Below, one piece after another: positions 1-6,297 of a DNA stretch of 12,740 bases. Every line of letters begins with the position of its first letter. The stretch's first letter is position 1. Position numbers and translations under genes: made by a program. The stretch comes from Propionicimonas sp. (GTDB lineage: Bacteria; Actinomycetota; Actinomycetes; Propionibacteriales; Propionibacteriaceae): the NCBI GenBank assembly GCA_031119515.1, contig JAVHXR010000036.1:1-12740 (forward strand). The letters are read 5' to 3'. The notes below the pieces were generated by a model. That model saw only the letters and a list, made by a program, of their open reading frames with translations, was not told the origin of the DNA and ran no database searches.

Positions 1-760
1 TGGACTGAGCCAGCAACCGCTGTGAAGCAGTTTTCGCCTCGGCGAGCCGGCGCGTGACGGCCGGACCCAGCCGGCCCTCAGCGGCGGCGGCCAGGATCCC
101 CTCCAGGTCCCCGTGCGCGGCGATCAGCGAGGCGGCGGTCTTCTCACCGATCCCTGGCACCCCGGGCAGGCCGTCGGAAGGGTCCCCTCGAAGCACCGCG
201 TAGTCCACGTATCCGCCCCCGGTGACGCCGTACCTGGTGGCGAGCCAGGCGTCGTCGACCCGGTCGTGGTTCGCGACCCCGCGTCCGCAGTAGAGCACCC
301 TCGCCTGCCGGGTGTCGTCCACCAGCTGGAACAGGTCGCGATCGCCGGTCACCACGTCCACCGGCCCGCTGGCGCGGTGGGCGAGCGTCCCGATCACGTC
401 GTCGGCCTCATAGCCGTCCGCACCGATCACGGGCAGGCCGGCCGCGGCCAGCACCTGGACGATCCGCGGCACCTGGGCGACCAGGTCGGCAGGCACCTCC
501 TCCACCTCGGCGTAGGCCACCCGGTGTGCCTTGTAGGACGGCACCAGGGCGACCCGCCAGGCCGGCCGCCAGGAGTTGTCCCAGCAGCAGGCGAGCTCGT
601 CGGGCCGGTACTGGTCGACGAACCTTGCGATGAAGTCCAGCAGGCCGCGGACGGCGTTCACCGGGCTGCCGTCCGGTGCCCGGATGCTGTCCGGGACGCC
701 GTAGAACGCCCTGAAGTACAACGAGGCGGTGTCGAGGAGCATCAGCCGCGGCGGTTGCAT
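1..760 (-). CDS. 5'-3' exonuclease (FEN/PolA N-terminal family), C-terminus cut by window edge
   Basis: Stand-alone 5' nuclease that removes 5' flaps and RNA primers during replication and repair, related to the N-terminal domain of DNA polymerase I. The frame is open from ATG at 760 down to base 2 (253 codons, no stop), so the C-terminus lies outside the window. Visible family motifs: LLDTAS with metal-binding D10; D61 and the arch-type PSYKAHR around residues 74-80; GYEADDVIGTLA (E118, D120, D121); VTGDRDLFQLV (D140, D142); GDPSDGLPGVPGIGEKTA (D193, D196 and the helix-hairpin-helix/H3TH, residues 192-209). All expected metal ligands are present, so it should be active. No polymerase domain is seen in what is visible. 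Mycobacteria carry similar stand-alone enzymes (for example FenA). It is divergent from lnt with 34 bp between start codons. There is no clear Shine-Dalgarno, so it may be leaderless. Confidence 0.93.
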   Translation of the reverse strand, partial: MQPPRLMLLDTASLYFRAFYGVPDSIRAPDGSPVNAVRGLLDFIARFVDQYRPDELACCWDNSWRPAWRVALVPSYKAHRVAYAEVEEVPADLVAQVPRIVQVLAAAGLPVIGADGYEADDVIGTLAHRASGPVDVVTGDRDLFQLVDDTRQARVLYCGRGVANHDRVDDAWLATRYGVTGGGYVDYAVLRGDPSDGLPGVPGIGEKTAASLIAAHGDLEGILAAAAEGRLGPAVTRRLAEAKTASQRLLAQS

Positions 761-778
761 GGCGCCATCGTGCCATGC
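757..778. promoter_or_regulatory. nested inverted repeats in the exonuclease/lnt divergent promoter region
   Basis: Arms GCATGGC (757-763) and GCCATGC (772-778) are perfect inverted repeats with an 8-nt centre. Inside lies the perfect 10-bp palindrome ATGGCGCCAT (759-768), and just to the right ATGCGCAT (775-782) and GCATATGC (779-786). Together they cover the exonuclease start codon and both candidate -10 boxes. This may be an operator, but in GC-rich DNA it could also be coincidence. Confidence 0.25.
767..772 (-). promoter_or_regulatory. candidate -10 box for the 5'-3' exonuclease gene
   Basis: On the minus strand CACGAT lies 6 nt before the ATG at 760. It matches NANNNT with C in the first position, and the spacing puts the transcription start at or next to the start codon. 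No convincing -35 is visible. It is the weakest of the leaderless-type promoters in this window. Confidence 0.3.
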
Positions 779-781
779 GCA

Positions 782-787
782 TATGCT
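782..787 (+). promoter_or_regulatory. candidate -10 box for the lnt-ppm1-fxsA operon (leaderless type)
   Basis: TATGCT fits TANNNT and is followed by exactly 7 nt and then GTG at 795. Transcription would start on the G of the start codon. No strong -35 is found 16-18 nt upstream, which is common in actinobacterial promoters. Confidence 0.45.
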
Positions 788-794
788 CGCCCAC

Positions 795-2345
795 GTGATT
801 GAACGGGTGGCCGGCTGGCACTTCGGCCTGCGGCTGGGACTGGCCATCTGCTTCGGGGTGGTCACCGCCCTCGGCTTCGAGCCGTTCGCCTGGTGGCCGC
901 TGCTGGTGCCGGGGATCGCCGGCTTCTCGCTGCTCGCCCTGGGCGCTGGACGGCTGCCCAGGGCACTCGCCCTCGGCCTGGCCTACGGCCTGGGATACAT
1001 GGGGGTCGGGCTGAACTGGATGCGTGCGATCTTCGTCGAGGCGATGCTCGGGATCGTCCTGGTCACGGCGCTGGTGTACGTGCTGCTGGCGGCCCTGGTG
1101 TTCGCCGTCCGCCGGCTCGCGGTCTGGCCGCTGGCGGCGGCCGCCGCCTGGGTGGCGGTCGAGGCCATGATCTCCCGCTGGCCGTTCGACGGGTTCGGCT
1201 GGATGCGGATCGGCTACGCGCTCACGGACGCGCCCCTGGCCGGGCTGTACCCGCTGGTCGGCGTGCCGGGCATGACCTTCGCTGTGGCGCTGCTCGCCCA
1301 GGGGCTGCTGTGGCTGCTGGACCGCGCCAGCTGGCGCCGGAGCGGCGCCCTCGCGGCGGCCCTCGGCGTGGTAGCTGCCACTGCCTGGGCCGGGGCCGCC
1401 GTCCCCCCCGGCGCGGCAGGGGAGACCGTCGCCGTCGGCTGGGTGCAGGGTGGTGCGCCCGGGGGCGGGGTGTACGGCATCGGCGAGCCCCGGACGATGC
1501 CGCGCAACCACCTCGCAGAGACCGAGGCGCTGTTCGCCGAGGTGGCCGCCGGGCGTCAGCCGGCACCGGACTTCGTCGTCTGGCCGGAGAACGGAACCGA
1601 CCTCGACCCGTACCACGACCAGGAGACCGCCGGCCTGCTGCGGCAGGCGTTGGAGATCGCGGGCGTCCCGATCTTCGTCGGGACGATCCTCGACGGCCCC
1701 GGGGAGGACGAGCGCCAGACCGCATCGCTGTGGCTCGACCCGCAGGACGGGGAGACGGCGCGGTACGTCAAGCGGGGGATCGTCCCGTTCGGGGAGTTCG
1801 TGCCCTACCGGGACCTGCTGCTGCCGCTGTTCCCGATCCTGCGCTACGTCGGGGCGCAGTCCATCGCCGGCACCGAGCCCGGCGTGATCCCGGCCCGGAC
1901 CGCAGCCGGGGAGTTCCCGCTGGGGGTGATGATCTGCTACGACGTCTCCTTCGACCGCTACGCCCACGACACCGTGCTGGCCGGCGGCGAGGTGCTCGTG
2001 GTGCAGAGCAGCAACGCGATGTACCAGGGCACCGGCCAGATCGACCAGCAGTTCGCGATCACCCGGGCGCGGGCGGCAGAGCTACGGCGGGAGATCCTCG
2101 TCGTCACCACCAGCGGGGTGTCGGGGCTGATCCGCCCGGACGGCTCGGTCGACTTCTCGGTCAGCGACCCCGGGGCCGCCTCCGGCGTGGTCGAACTGCC
2201 ACGGCGGACCGGGTTGACCCCCGCGGTGACGGTCGCCCCCGTCCTGGAGGGCGGGCTCGCCGCCGCCACCCTCGTCCTGGTCGCCGTGGGGCTGCTGCCG
2301 GCCTCGCTCCGATTCCTCGCGGCTTGGCGTCGGCTGGCAGAATAG
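795..2345 (+). CDS. lnt: apolipoprotein N-acyltransferase Lnt
   Basis: Integral membrane enzyme that adds the third acyl chain to the N-terminal cysteine of lipoproteins, using phospholipid as donor. The 516-residue protein has hydrophobic membrane segments over about residues 8-190, then an extracytoplasmic nitrilase-like domain (about 210-470) and a last membrane segment near 480-505. The catalytic triad is present at the expected spacing: E265 in VVWPENGTD, K326 in VKRGIVPFGEFVP and C381 in GVMICYDVSF (E. coli Lnt uses E267, K335, C387). GTG 795 is preferred because a TANNNT hexamer sits 7 nt upstream and there is no Shine-Dalgarno. ATG 783 (520 aa) in the same frame is the alternative; a start at 729 would run into the divergent exonuclease gene. 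It is the first gene of an operon with ppm1 and fxsA. In M. tuberculosis Lnt and Ppm1 are one fused protein; here a TAG at 2343-2345 separates them. Confidence 0.95.
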   Translation: MIERVAGWHFGLRLGLAICFGVVTALGFEPFAWWPLLVPGIAGFSLLALGAGRLPRALALGLAYGLGYMGVGLNWMRAIFVEAMLGIVLVTALVYVLLAALVFAVRRLAVWPLAAAAAWVAVEAMISRWPFDGFGWMRIGYALTDAPLAGLYPLVGVPGMTFAVALLAQGLLWLLDRASWRRSGALAAALGVVAATAWAGAAVPPGAAGETVAVGWVQGGAPGGGVYGIGEPRTMPRNHLAETEALFAEVAAGRQPAPDFVVWPENGTDLDPYHDQETAGLLRQALEIAGVPIFVGTILDGPGEDERQTASLWLDPQDGETARYVKRGIVPFGEFVPYRDLLLPLFPILRYVGAQSIAGTEPGVIPARTAAGEFPLGVMICYDVSFDRYAHDTVLAGGEVLVVQSSNAMYQGTGQIDQQFAITRARAAELRREILVVTTSGVSGLIRPDGSVDFSVSDPGAASGVVELPRRTGLTPAVTVAPVLEGGLAAATLVLVAVGLLPASLRFLAAWRRLAE

Positions 2346-2377
2346 GGGTGCCCTTTTCGCCTCACGATGGAGTCGCT

Positions 2378-3130
2378 GTGTCGCTCGACCGGGTCCTGGT
2401 CATCATCCCGACATACAACGAGGCAGAGAACATCCAGCCCATCACCGCCCGGTTGCGGGCGGCTGTCCCGGCCGCCGACATCCTGGTCGTGGACGACAAC
2501 TCCCCGGACGGCACCGGTGCGCTCGCCGACGGGCTCGCAGCCACCGACCCGCAGCTCCATGTGCTGCACCGCCGTGGCAAGGAGGGCCTGGGTGCCGCCT
2601 ACCTCGCCGGGTTCGCCTGGGGGCTGGAGCGCGACTACGACGTCCTGGTCGAGCACGACGCGGACGGCTCGCACCGCCCCGAGGAGCTTCCCGCGCTCCT
2701 GGCGAGGCTGGAGACCGCCGACGTGGTGAAGGGATCGCGCTGGGTCCCGGGCGGCCGGGTGGTGAACTGGCCGAAGTCGCGTGAGTTCCTGTCCCGCGGC
2801 GGCAACCTGTGGGTGAAGCTCTGGCTGGGCCTGCCGGTCGCGGACGCCACCGGCGGTTTCGCCGCCTGGCGCGCGACCACGCTGCGGGGGATGGACCTGT
2901 CCGGCGTCCAGGCGGCCGGGTACGGCTTCCAGGTCGACCTGGCCTGGCACGCCGTCCGGCACGGCTTCACGATCGCCGAGGTGCCGATCACCTTCGAGGA
3001 TCGCAGGTACGGGGAGTCGAAGATGAGCCAGCGGATCGTCCTGGAGGCGATGCTGCTCACCACCCGGTGGGGGATCGGATACCGCTGGTCCCAGCTCACC
3101 GGGTTGTTCGCCCGACGGAGGACCGCATGA
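2378..3130 (+). CDS. ppm1: polyprenol monophosphomannose synthase (GT2, DPM1-like)
   Basis: Cytoplasmic family 2 glycosyltransferase that moves mannose from GDP-mannose to polyprenyl phosphate. The product is the mannosyl donor for protein O-mannosylation and extracytoplasmic lipoglycan synthesis in actinobacteria. The 250-residue protein has the GT2 start VLVIIPTYNEAENI (residues 6-19), the nucleotide-binding VVDDNSPDGTG (37-47), the metal-binding DAD at 94-96 in VEHDADGSH, the acceptor-side DATGGFAAWR, and the DPM-typical GYGFQVDLAW and RRYGESKMS. It has no C-terminal membrane helices, as in bacterial Ppm1. GTG 2378 is preceded by GGAG with 5-nt spacing. GTG 2348 in the same frame would add 10 residues unlike the family, so it is less likely. 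The gap to lnt is 32 bp, and the stop overlaps the fxsA start (ATGA). The reading frame happens to stay open far back into lnt, but that upstream part does not resemble a protein. Confidence 0.93.
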   Translation: MSLDRVLVIIPTYNEAENIQPITARLRAAVPAADILVVDDNSPDGTGALADGLAATDPQLHVLHRRGKEGLGAAYLAGFAWGLERDYDVLVEHDADGSHRPEELPALLARLETADVVKGSRWVPGGRVVNWPKSREFLSRGGNLWVKLWLGLPVADATGGFAAWRATTLRGMDLSGVQAAGYGFQVDLAWHAVRHGFTIAEVPITFEDRRYGESKMSQRIVLEAMLLTTRWGIGYRWSQLTGLFARRRTA

Positions 3131-3642
3131 CGCAACCGTTGACACCCGCCGCCCGGCGCTCCCGCGCCCTGCTGCTGTGGTTCCTGGTGATCGCCTTCGT
3201 CGCGATCCCGATCATCGAGATCTGGCTGCTGGTGACCGTCGGGGGATGGATCGGGCTCTGGCCGACGCTGGGCCTGCTGGTGATCAGCGGGCTGGTCGGC
3301 GCCTGGCTGACCCGGCGCGAGGGCACCCGGGCCTGGCAGGCGCTGGTGGACGCGTTCGGCGGCGGCCGGCTGCCGACCGGCCGGCTGGCCGACGCCGCCC
3401 TGGTGCTGATCGGCGGGCTGATGCTGATGCTGCCGGGGTTCTTCTCCGACATCCTCGGCCTGATCATGCTGTTGCCGTTCACCCGGCCGCTGGTCCGCCG
3501 ACTGCTGGCCTTCGTGCTGGCGCGCAACCAGGCGCGGACCCCCTCCGGCCGGATCGTGATCAAGGGCGAGACTGTCACCGCCCCGTCCTCGTCCCCGACC
3601 ACCCCGGTGGTCATCCGGGGCGAGGTGGAGGACGGCTCCTAG
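3127..3642 (+). CDS. fxsA: FxsA family membrane protein
   Basis: Small cytoplasmic-membrane protein of the FxsA family (171 residues). In E. coli, extra FxsA relieves exclusion of phage T7 by the F plasmid; its normal role is not established. Membrane segments are visible at about residues 15-37, 42-62 and 90-115. The family signatures are IIEIWLLVTVGGWIG in the first segment and LPGFFSDILGLIMLLPFTR in the last, followed by a basic, probably cytoplasmic tail. ATG 3127 overlaps the ppm1 stop by 4 nt (ATGA) and follows GGAGGA (3117-3122), so translation is probably coupled to ppm1. A homologue also lies close to ppm1 and rbpA in M. tuberculosis. It ends in a 4-bp convergent overlap with rbpA. 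Confidence 0.9.
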   Translation: MTQPLTPAARRSRALLLWFLVIAFVAIPIIEIWLLVTVGGWIGLWPTLGLLVISGLVGAWLTRREGTRAWQALVDAFGGGRLPTGRLADAALVLIGGLMLMLPGFFSDILGLIMLLPFTRPLVRRLLAFVLARNQARTPSGRIVIKGETVTAPSSSPTTPVVIRGEVEDGS

Positions 3643-3645
3643 GAG
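3636..3645. other. palindrome holding both stop codons of fxsA and rbpA
   Basis: CTCCTAGGAG is a perfect 10-bp palindrome. The TAG of fxsA (3640-3642) and the TAG of rbpA (complement of 3639-3641) share the central CTAG. It has no loop or T-run, so I do not call it a terminator. Confidence 0.5.
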
Positions 3646-3980
3646 TTCTCGCCCTCGCCGCGGATCTCGTCCAGCCGCTCGGCGAGCAGCTCCTCGAGTT
3701 CCTCGATCGAACGCCGCTCCCGCAGCATGTCCCAGTGGGTGCGCGGGGCCTTGGTCTGCTTCACCTCCGGCTCGACGCCGTCGGTCCGCCGGGCGGGCTC
3801 ACCGCAGCGCGGGCACTCCCACTCTGTGGGAAGTTCAGCCTCCGCGGCGAACACCACATCGAAGTGGTGGCCGTTGGGGCAGTCGAAGCCGATCTCCTGT
3901 CGGGGGGCGAGCTCGACGCCCTGGCCGTCGGCGTAGCTCTTCGAACCGAGGCCCGATCCCCGGAGTGCGCGATCCGCCAT
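3639..3980 (-). CDS. rbpA: RNA polymerase-binding protein RbpA
   Basis: Essential or near-essential actinobacterial transcription factor that binds RNA polymerase and the housekeeping sigma factor and stabilises open complexes. The 113-residue protein is full length. It has a flexible N-terminal part (1-28), a zinc-containing core with C34 and H38 in FDCPNGHHF and C56, C59 in WECPRCGEP, a basic linker (about 72-80), and the C-terminal sigma-interaction helices THWDMLRERRSIEELEELL (81-99). ATG 3980 follows AGGAG with 6-nt spacing (minus strand), a clear Shine-Dalgarno, unlike most operon-leading genes in the window. It has its own promoter (4023-4051) and an untranslated leader of about 35 nt. 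It converges on fxsA with a 4-bp overlap at the stops. In Streptomyces rbpA is under disulfide-stress control by SigR; I see no clear SigR-type GGAAT/GTT pair here. Confidence 0.98.
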   Translation of the reverse strand: MADRALRGSGLGSKSYADGQGVELAPRQEIGFDCPNGHHFDVVFAAEAELPTEWECPRCGEPARRTDGVEPEVKQTKAPRTHWDMLRERRSIEELEELLAERLDEIRGEGENS

Positions 3981-4022
3981 GGTGTGCTCCTGCCTGCTCG
4001 CCCGCCGTTCGACTCACTTCCA

Positions 4023-4051
4023 ACCGTAGTCGGGTGCGCAACCACCGTCAC
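4023..4051 (-). promoter_or_regulatory. rbpA promoter (-35 GTGACG, -10 TACGGT, 17-bp spacer)
   Basis: On the minus strand GTGACG (4046-4051) and TACGGT (4023-4028) are separated by 17 bp. The first matches TTGACA at 4 of 6 positions and the second fits TANNNT. The predicted start near 4015-4016 leaves a leader of about 35 nt with an AGGAG ribosome-binding site. It fills the 67-bp gap between the upstream transporter gene and rbpA, and the -35 overlaps the transporter's stop codon. Confidence 0.5.
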
Positions 4052-5421
4052 CGGGCCGGGCCGGGCACCGGACGGACGTGCCGGGGCATCCGCACCATCA
4101 GCAGCAGGACGAGGCCGAGCGCGAGCACGATGGTGATCCCGATGATGCCCCAGTAGGTGGCGCCGCCGATCGCGATGCAGACCGTCCACAGCAGCGGGGA
4201 GAGGAAGCTGACCACCCGGCCGGTGGTGGCGTACAGGCCGAAGATCTCGCCCTGCATCCCCGCCGGCGTCACCCGGGCAAGCAACGAGCGGCTGGCGGCC
4301 TGGGCCGGACCGACCGCCGCCGACAACACCATGCCGCCGATCCAGAACACCAGCTTGCCGCCGTCGTGGAAGGCGAAGACGAACAGGCAGCTGCCGACCA
4401 GCAGGCACAGCGCCGTGATGATCACGGCGCGCGGGCCGAAGCGGTCGTCCAGCCGGCCGGCGAGGATGGTCGAGAGCCCCGCCACCAGGTTCAGCGCGAT
4501 CCCGAACACGATCACCTCGGTGGCGCTGAAGCCGAAGGACACGGCCGCGAGCACGCCGCCGAAGGCGAACACCCCGGCGAGGCCGTCGCGGTAGACCGCG
4601 CTGGCGAGCAGGAACCAGAAGGTGACGCGGTGGTTGTGGAAGAGCGCGACGATGTCGCGGTAGAGGACCACGTAGCTGGCGAAGAACCCCACCGTGGGCC
4701 GGTCGGTCCGCGCCGGGGACTCGGGGACGTAGAGCACCAGAGGGATGCTGAACAGGACCGTCCAGACCGCGCAGCCGACGGCGATCACCCGGTAGGGCAG
4801 GCCGCCGGAGGTGTCCATGCCGAGCCAGTCGAGCTGAGTCAGCACGACCACGATCACCAGCGCGAGGATCCCGCCGATGTAGCCCAGCCCCCAGCCGAGA
4901 CCGCTCACCTTGCCCACCGTGTGCCGGTTGGAGACCTGAACGAGCATGGCGTTGTAGTTGACCCCGGCGATCTCGGAGACGACGGCGCCGACAGCGAGCA
5001 CGATCGCCCCGTACCAGAAGTACGCCGGATCGGCCTGGACGAAGAACAGCGCGAACTGCAGCAGCGCGAGTGCCGCGGTGGCGATTAGCAGCGCGCGCTT
5101 CTTGCGTCCAGTGGTGTCCGACCGCTGCCCGAGGACGGGGGCGAGGGCGAGGATCGCAAGGCCTGCCAGGAAGGTCACCAGCCCGTAGTTGCTCGAGAGC
5201 TCGGCGAGGGCGCGCTCCTGGGCGGGGTCGCCTTCCGGGAGGGCGGCGATCTCGGCCGGCAGGAGGGAGGTGGAGATCAGGAACAGCGGGGCATAGACGA
5301 AGGTGAGGATCACCGAGTTGAACGGCTGCGTCGCCCAGTCCCACATCGCCCAGGACACCACCTGGCGCCGGGGGACGGCGGCCTCGGCCTCCGCGATCGG
5401 TTGGCCGGTGTCGTCGGTCAC
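4048..5421 (-). CDS. MFS transporter, UMF1/Atg22-like family
   Basis: Predicted 12-helix major facilitator of the UMF1 (Atg22-like) group, 457 residues. The substrate is unknown; yeast Atg22 exports amino acids from the vacuole, but bacterial members are mostly uncharacterised. The N-terminal WAMWDWATQPF (24-34) is typical of this group. GQRSDTTGRKKR at 98-109 is the MFS loop 2-3 motif. The polar stretch RLDDRFGPR in the second half is the repeated equivalent before helix 9. The remaining sequence alternates long hydrophobic spans with short loops. GTG 5421 overlaps the TGA of the upstream phosphodiesterase gene (GTGA) and follows GGAGG with 4-nt spacing, so translation is probably coupled. 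Longer in-frame starts lie inside the upstream gene and are unlikely. The pairing suggests, without proving, a link to glycerophosphodiester or lipid breakdown products. Confidence 0.88.
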   Translation of the reverse strand: MTDDTGQPIAEAEAAVPRRQVVSWAMWDWATQPFNSVILTFVYAPLFLISTSLLPAEIAALPEGDPAQERALAELSSNYGLVTFLAGLAILALAPVLGQRSDTTGRKKRALLIATAALALLQFALFFVQADPAYFWYGAIVLAVGAVVSEIAGVNYNAMLVQVSNRHTVGKVSGLGWGLGYIGGILALVIVVVLTQLDWLGMDTSGGLPYRVIAVGCAVWTVLFSIPLVLYVPESPARTDRPTVGFFASYVVLYRDIVALFHNHRVTFWFLLASAVYRDGLAGVFAFGGVLAAVSFGFSATEVIVFGIALNLVAGLSTILAGRLDDRFGPRAVIITALCLLVGSCLFVFAFHDGGKLVFWIGGMVLSAAVGPAQAASRSLLARVTPAGMQGEIFGLYATTGRVVSFLSPLLWTVCIAIGGATYWGIIGITIVLALGLVLLLMVRMPRHVRPVPGPAR

Positions 5422-6188
5422 TGTTCCTCCCACTTGCCACGCTGCTCGAGGATGGTCCGGAGCATCTCCGGTTGGTCGGTGACGATACCGTCCACGCCGA
5501 GATCGATCAGGCTCTCCATGGTCGCGGCGTCGTTGATCGTCCACACGTTCACCTTGATGCCGTGGCGATGGGCGGTGCGGACGAAGCGCGGCGTCACCAG
5601 CGGGATCCGGTCCTTCCAGAACCGCTGGGGGACCTGCGCTGCCTGGCCCCGGATCAGCCGCGGGAGCAACGGCGGGCCGAGCCAGAGCAGCACCACCCCG
5701 AGCCGGCTGAGACCGGTGGCGACCCGCGGGCCCACCAGCCGGCGGAAGGCCGCGATCCTGGCCAGCGAGAACGAACTCACGCACACCCGGTCCCCGGCCC
5801 CCGTCGCGGTGATCAGCTCGGCCAGCGGGGCGGTGGCGCCGGCGGCCTTGATGTCGATGTTGAAGCGCGCGCGGGGGAACGCAGCGAAGAGGTCCGCCAG
5901 CAGCGGGATCGGGTCGGTCCCGCCGATCCGCACCGTCGCCAGCTCCGCCCAGGTGTGGTCGGCGACCAGCCCCGTACCGTCGCTGACCCGGTCGAGCGAC
6001 TCGTCGTGGAAGGCGACCAGGACGCCGTCCGCGCTGGCGTGGACGTCGGTCTCGAGGTAGCCGTAGCCGGCCGCGACGGCGCGGGCGAACGCTGCCCGCG
6101 AGTTCTCGCCGGTGCCCGGCCAGGCACCGCCACGGTGGGCCAGGGCCTGGAACCCGGTGGCGAAGTACGGGTACTCGGCTGCCTGCAC
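5418..6188 (-). CDS. glycerophosphodiester phosphodiesterase (GDPD family)
   Basis: Hydrolyses glycerophosphodiesters, the deacylated phospholipids, to glycerol-3-phosphate and an alcohol. The 256-residue protein is a single GDPD TIM barrel. Catalytic and metal residues are visible: H18-R19 in ALAHRGGAW, E46 and D48 in YLETDVH, H61 in VAFHDESLDR. NIDIKA and VNVWTIND lie on later strands, and GVDGIVTDQPEML closes the barrel. There is no signal peptide, so it is probably cytoplasmic. GTG 6188 is chosen because TAGAGT lies exactly 7 nt upstream; GTG 6197 is three codons earlier in frame. An ATG at 6308 would overlap the divergent pdxY and add non-family sequence. Its TGA overlaps the transporter start by 4 nt. 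No Shine-Dalgarno is seen. Confidence 0.92.
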   Translation of the reverse strand: MQAAEYPYFATGFQALAHRGGAWPGTGENSRAAFARAVAAGYGYLETDVHASADGVLVAFHDESLDRVSDGTGLVADHTWAELATVRIGGTDPIPLLADLFAAFPRARFNIDIKAAGATAPLAELITATGAGDRVCVSSFSLARIAAFRRLVGPRVATGLSRLGVVLLWLGPPLLPRLIRGQAAQVPQRFWKDRIPLVTPRFVRTAHRHGIKVNVWTINDAATMESLIDLGVDGIVTDQPEMLRTILEQRGKWEEQ

Positions 6189-6195
6189 GAGCCGC

Positions 6196-6201
6196 ACTCT
6201 A
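6196..6201 (-). promoter_or_regulatory. candidate -10 box for the phosphodiesterase-transporter operon
   Basis: On the minus strand TAGAGT is followed by 7 nt and then GTG at 6188. The same hexamer and spacing precede lpd at 8719. A leaderless transcript is predicted. No good -35 is visible. Confidence 0.5.
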
Positions 6202-6284
6202 GCGTGGGCGTCGCGGTGCACGGCACGCCCGATCCCCGACCGTCTTGCCGAGTGTCGCCGGTCGCCTGCACCCTGGGCTGCCGC

Positions 6285-6290
6285 CAGAAT
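6285..6290 (+). promoter_or_regulatory. candidate -10 box for pdxY
   Basis: CAGAAT is followed by 7 nt and then GTG at 6298. It matches NANNNT with C in the first position. It supports GTG 6298 over ATG 6289 as the start, but weakly. Confidence 0.35.
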
Positions 6291-6297
6291 GTGCGTC

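Noticed and set aside
408..1967. 519-codon minus-strand open frame across the exonuclease and lnt
   Set aside because: Low-complexity Arg/Pro/Gly-rich translation antisense to two recognisable genes; no motif.
893..3130. A long plus-strand open frame that would make Ppm1 a 745-residue protein
   Set aside because: The part before about 2378 runs out of frame through lnt, is dominated by Arg, Gly, Pro and Ala, and matches no family. It is a GC-driven shadow. The real Ppm1 start has GGAG 5 nt upstream, and Lnt with its catalytic triad occupies the other frame.
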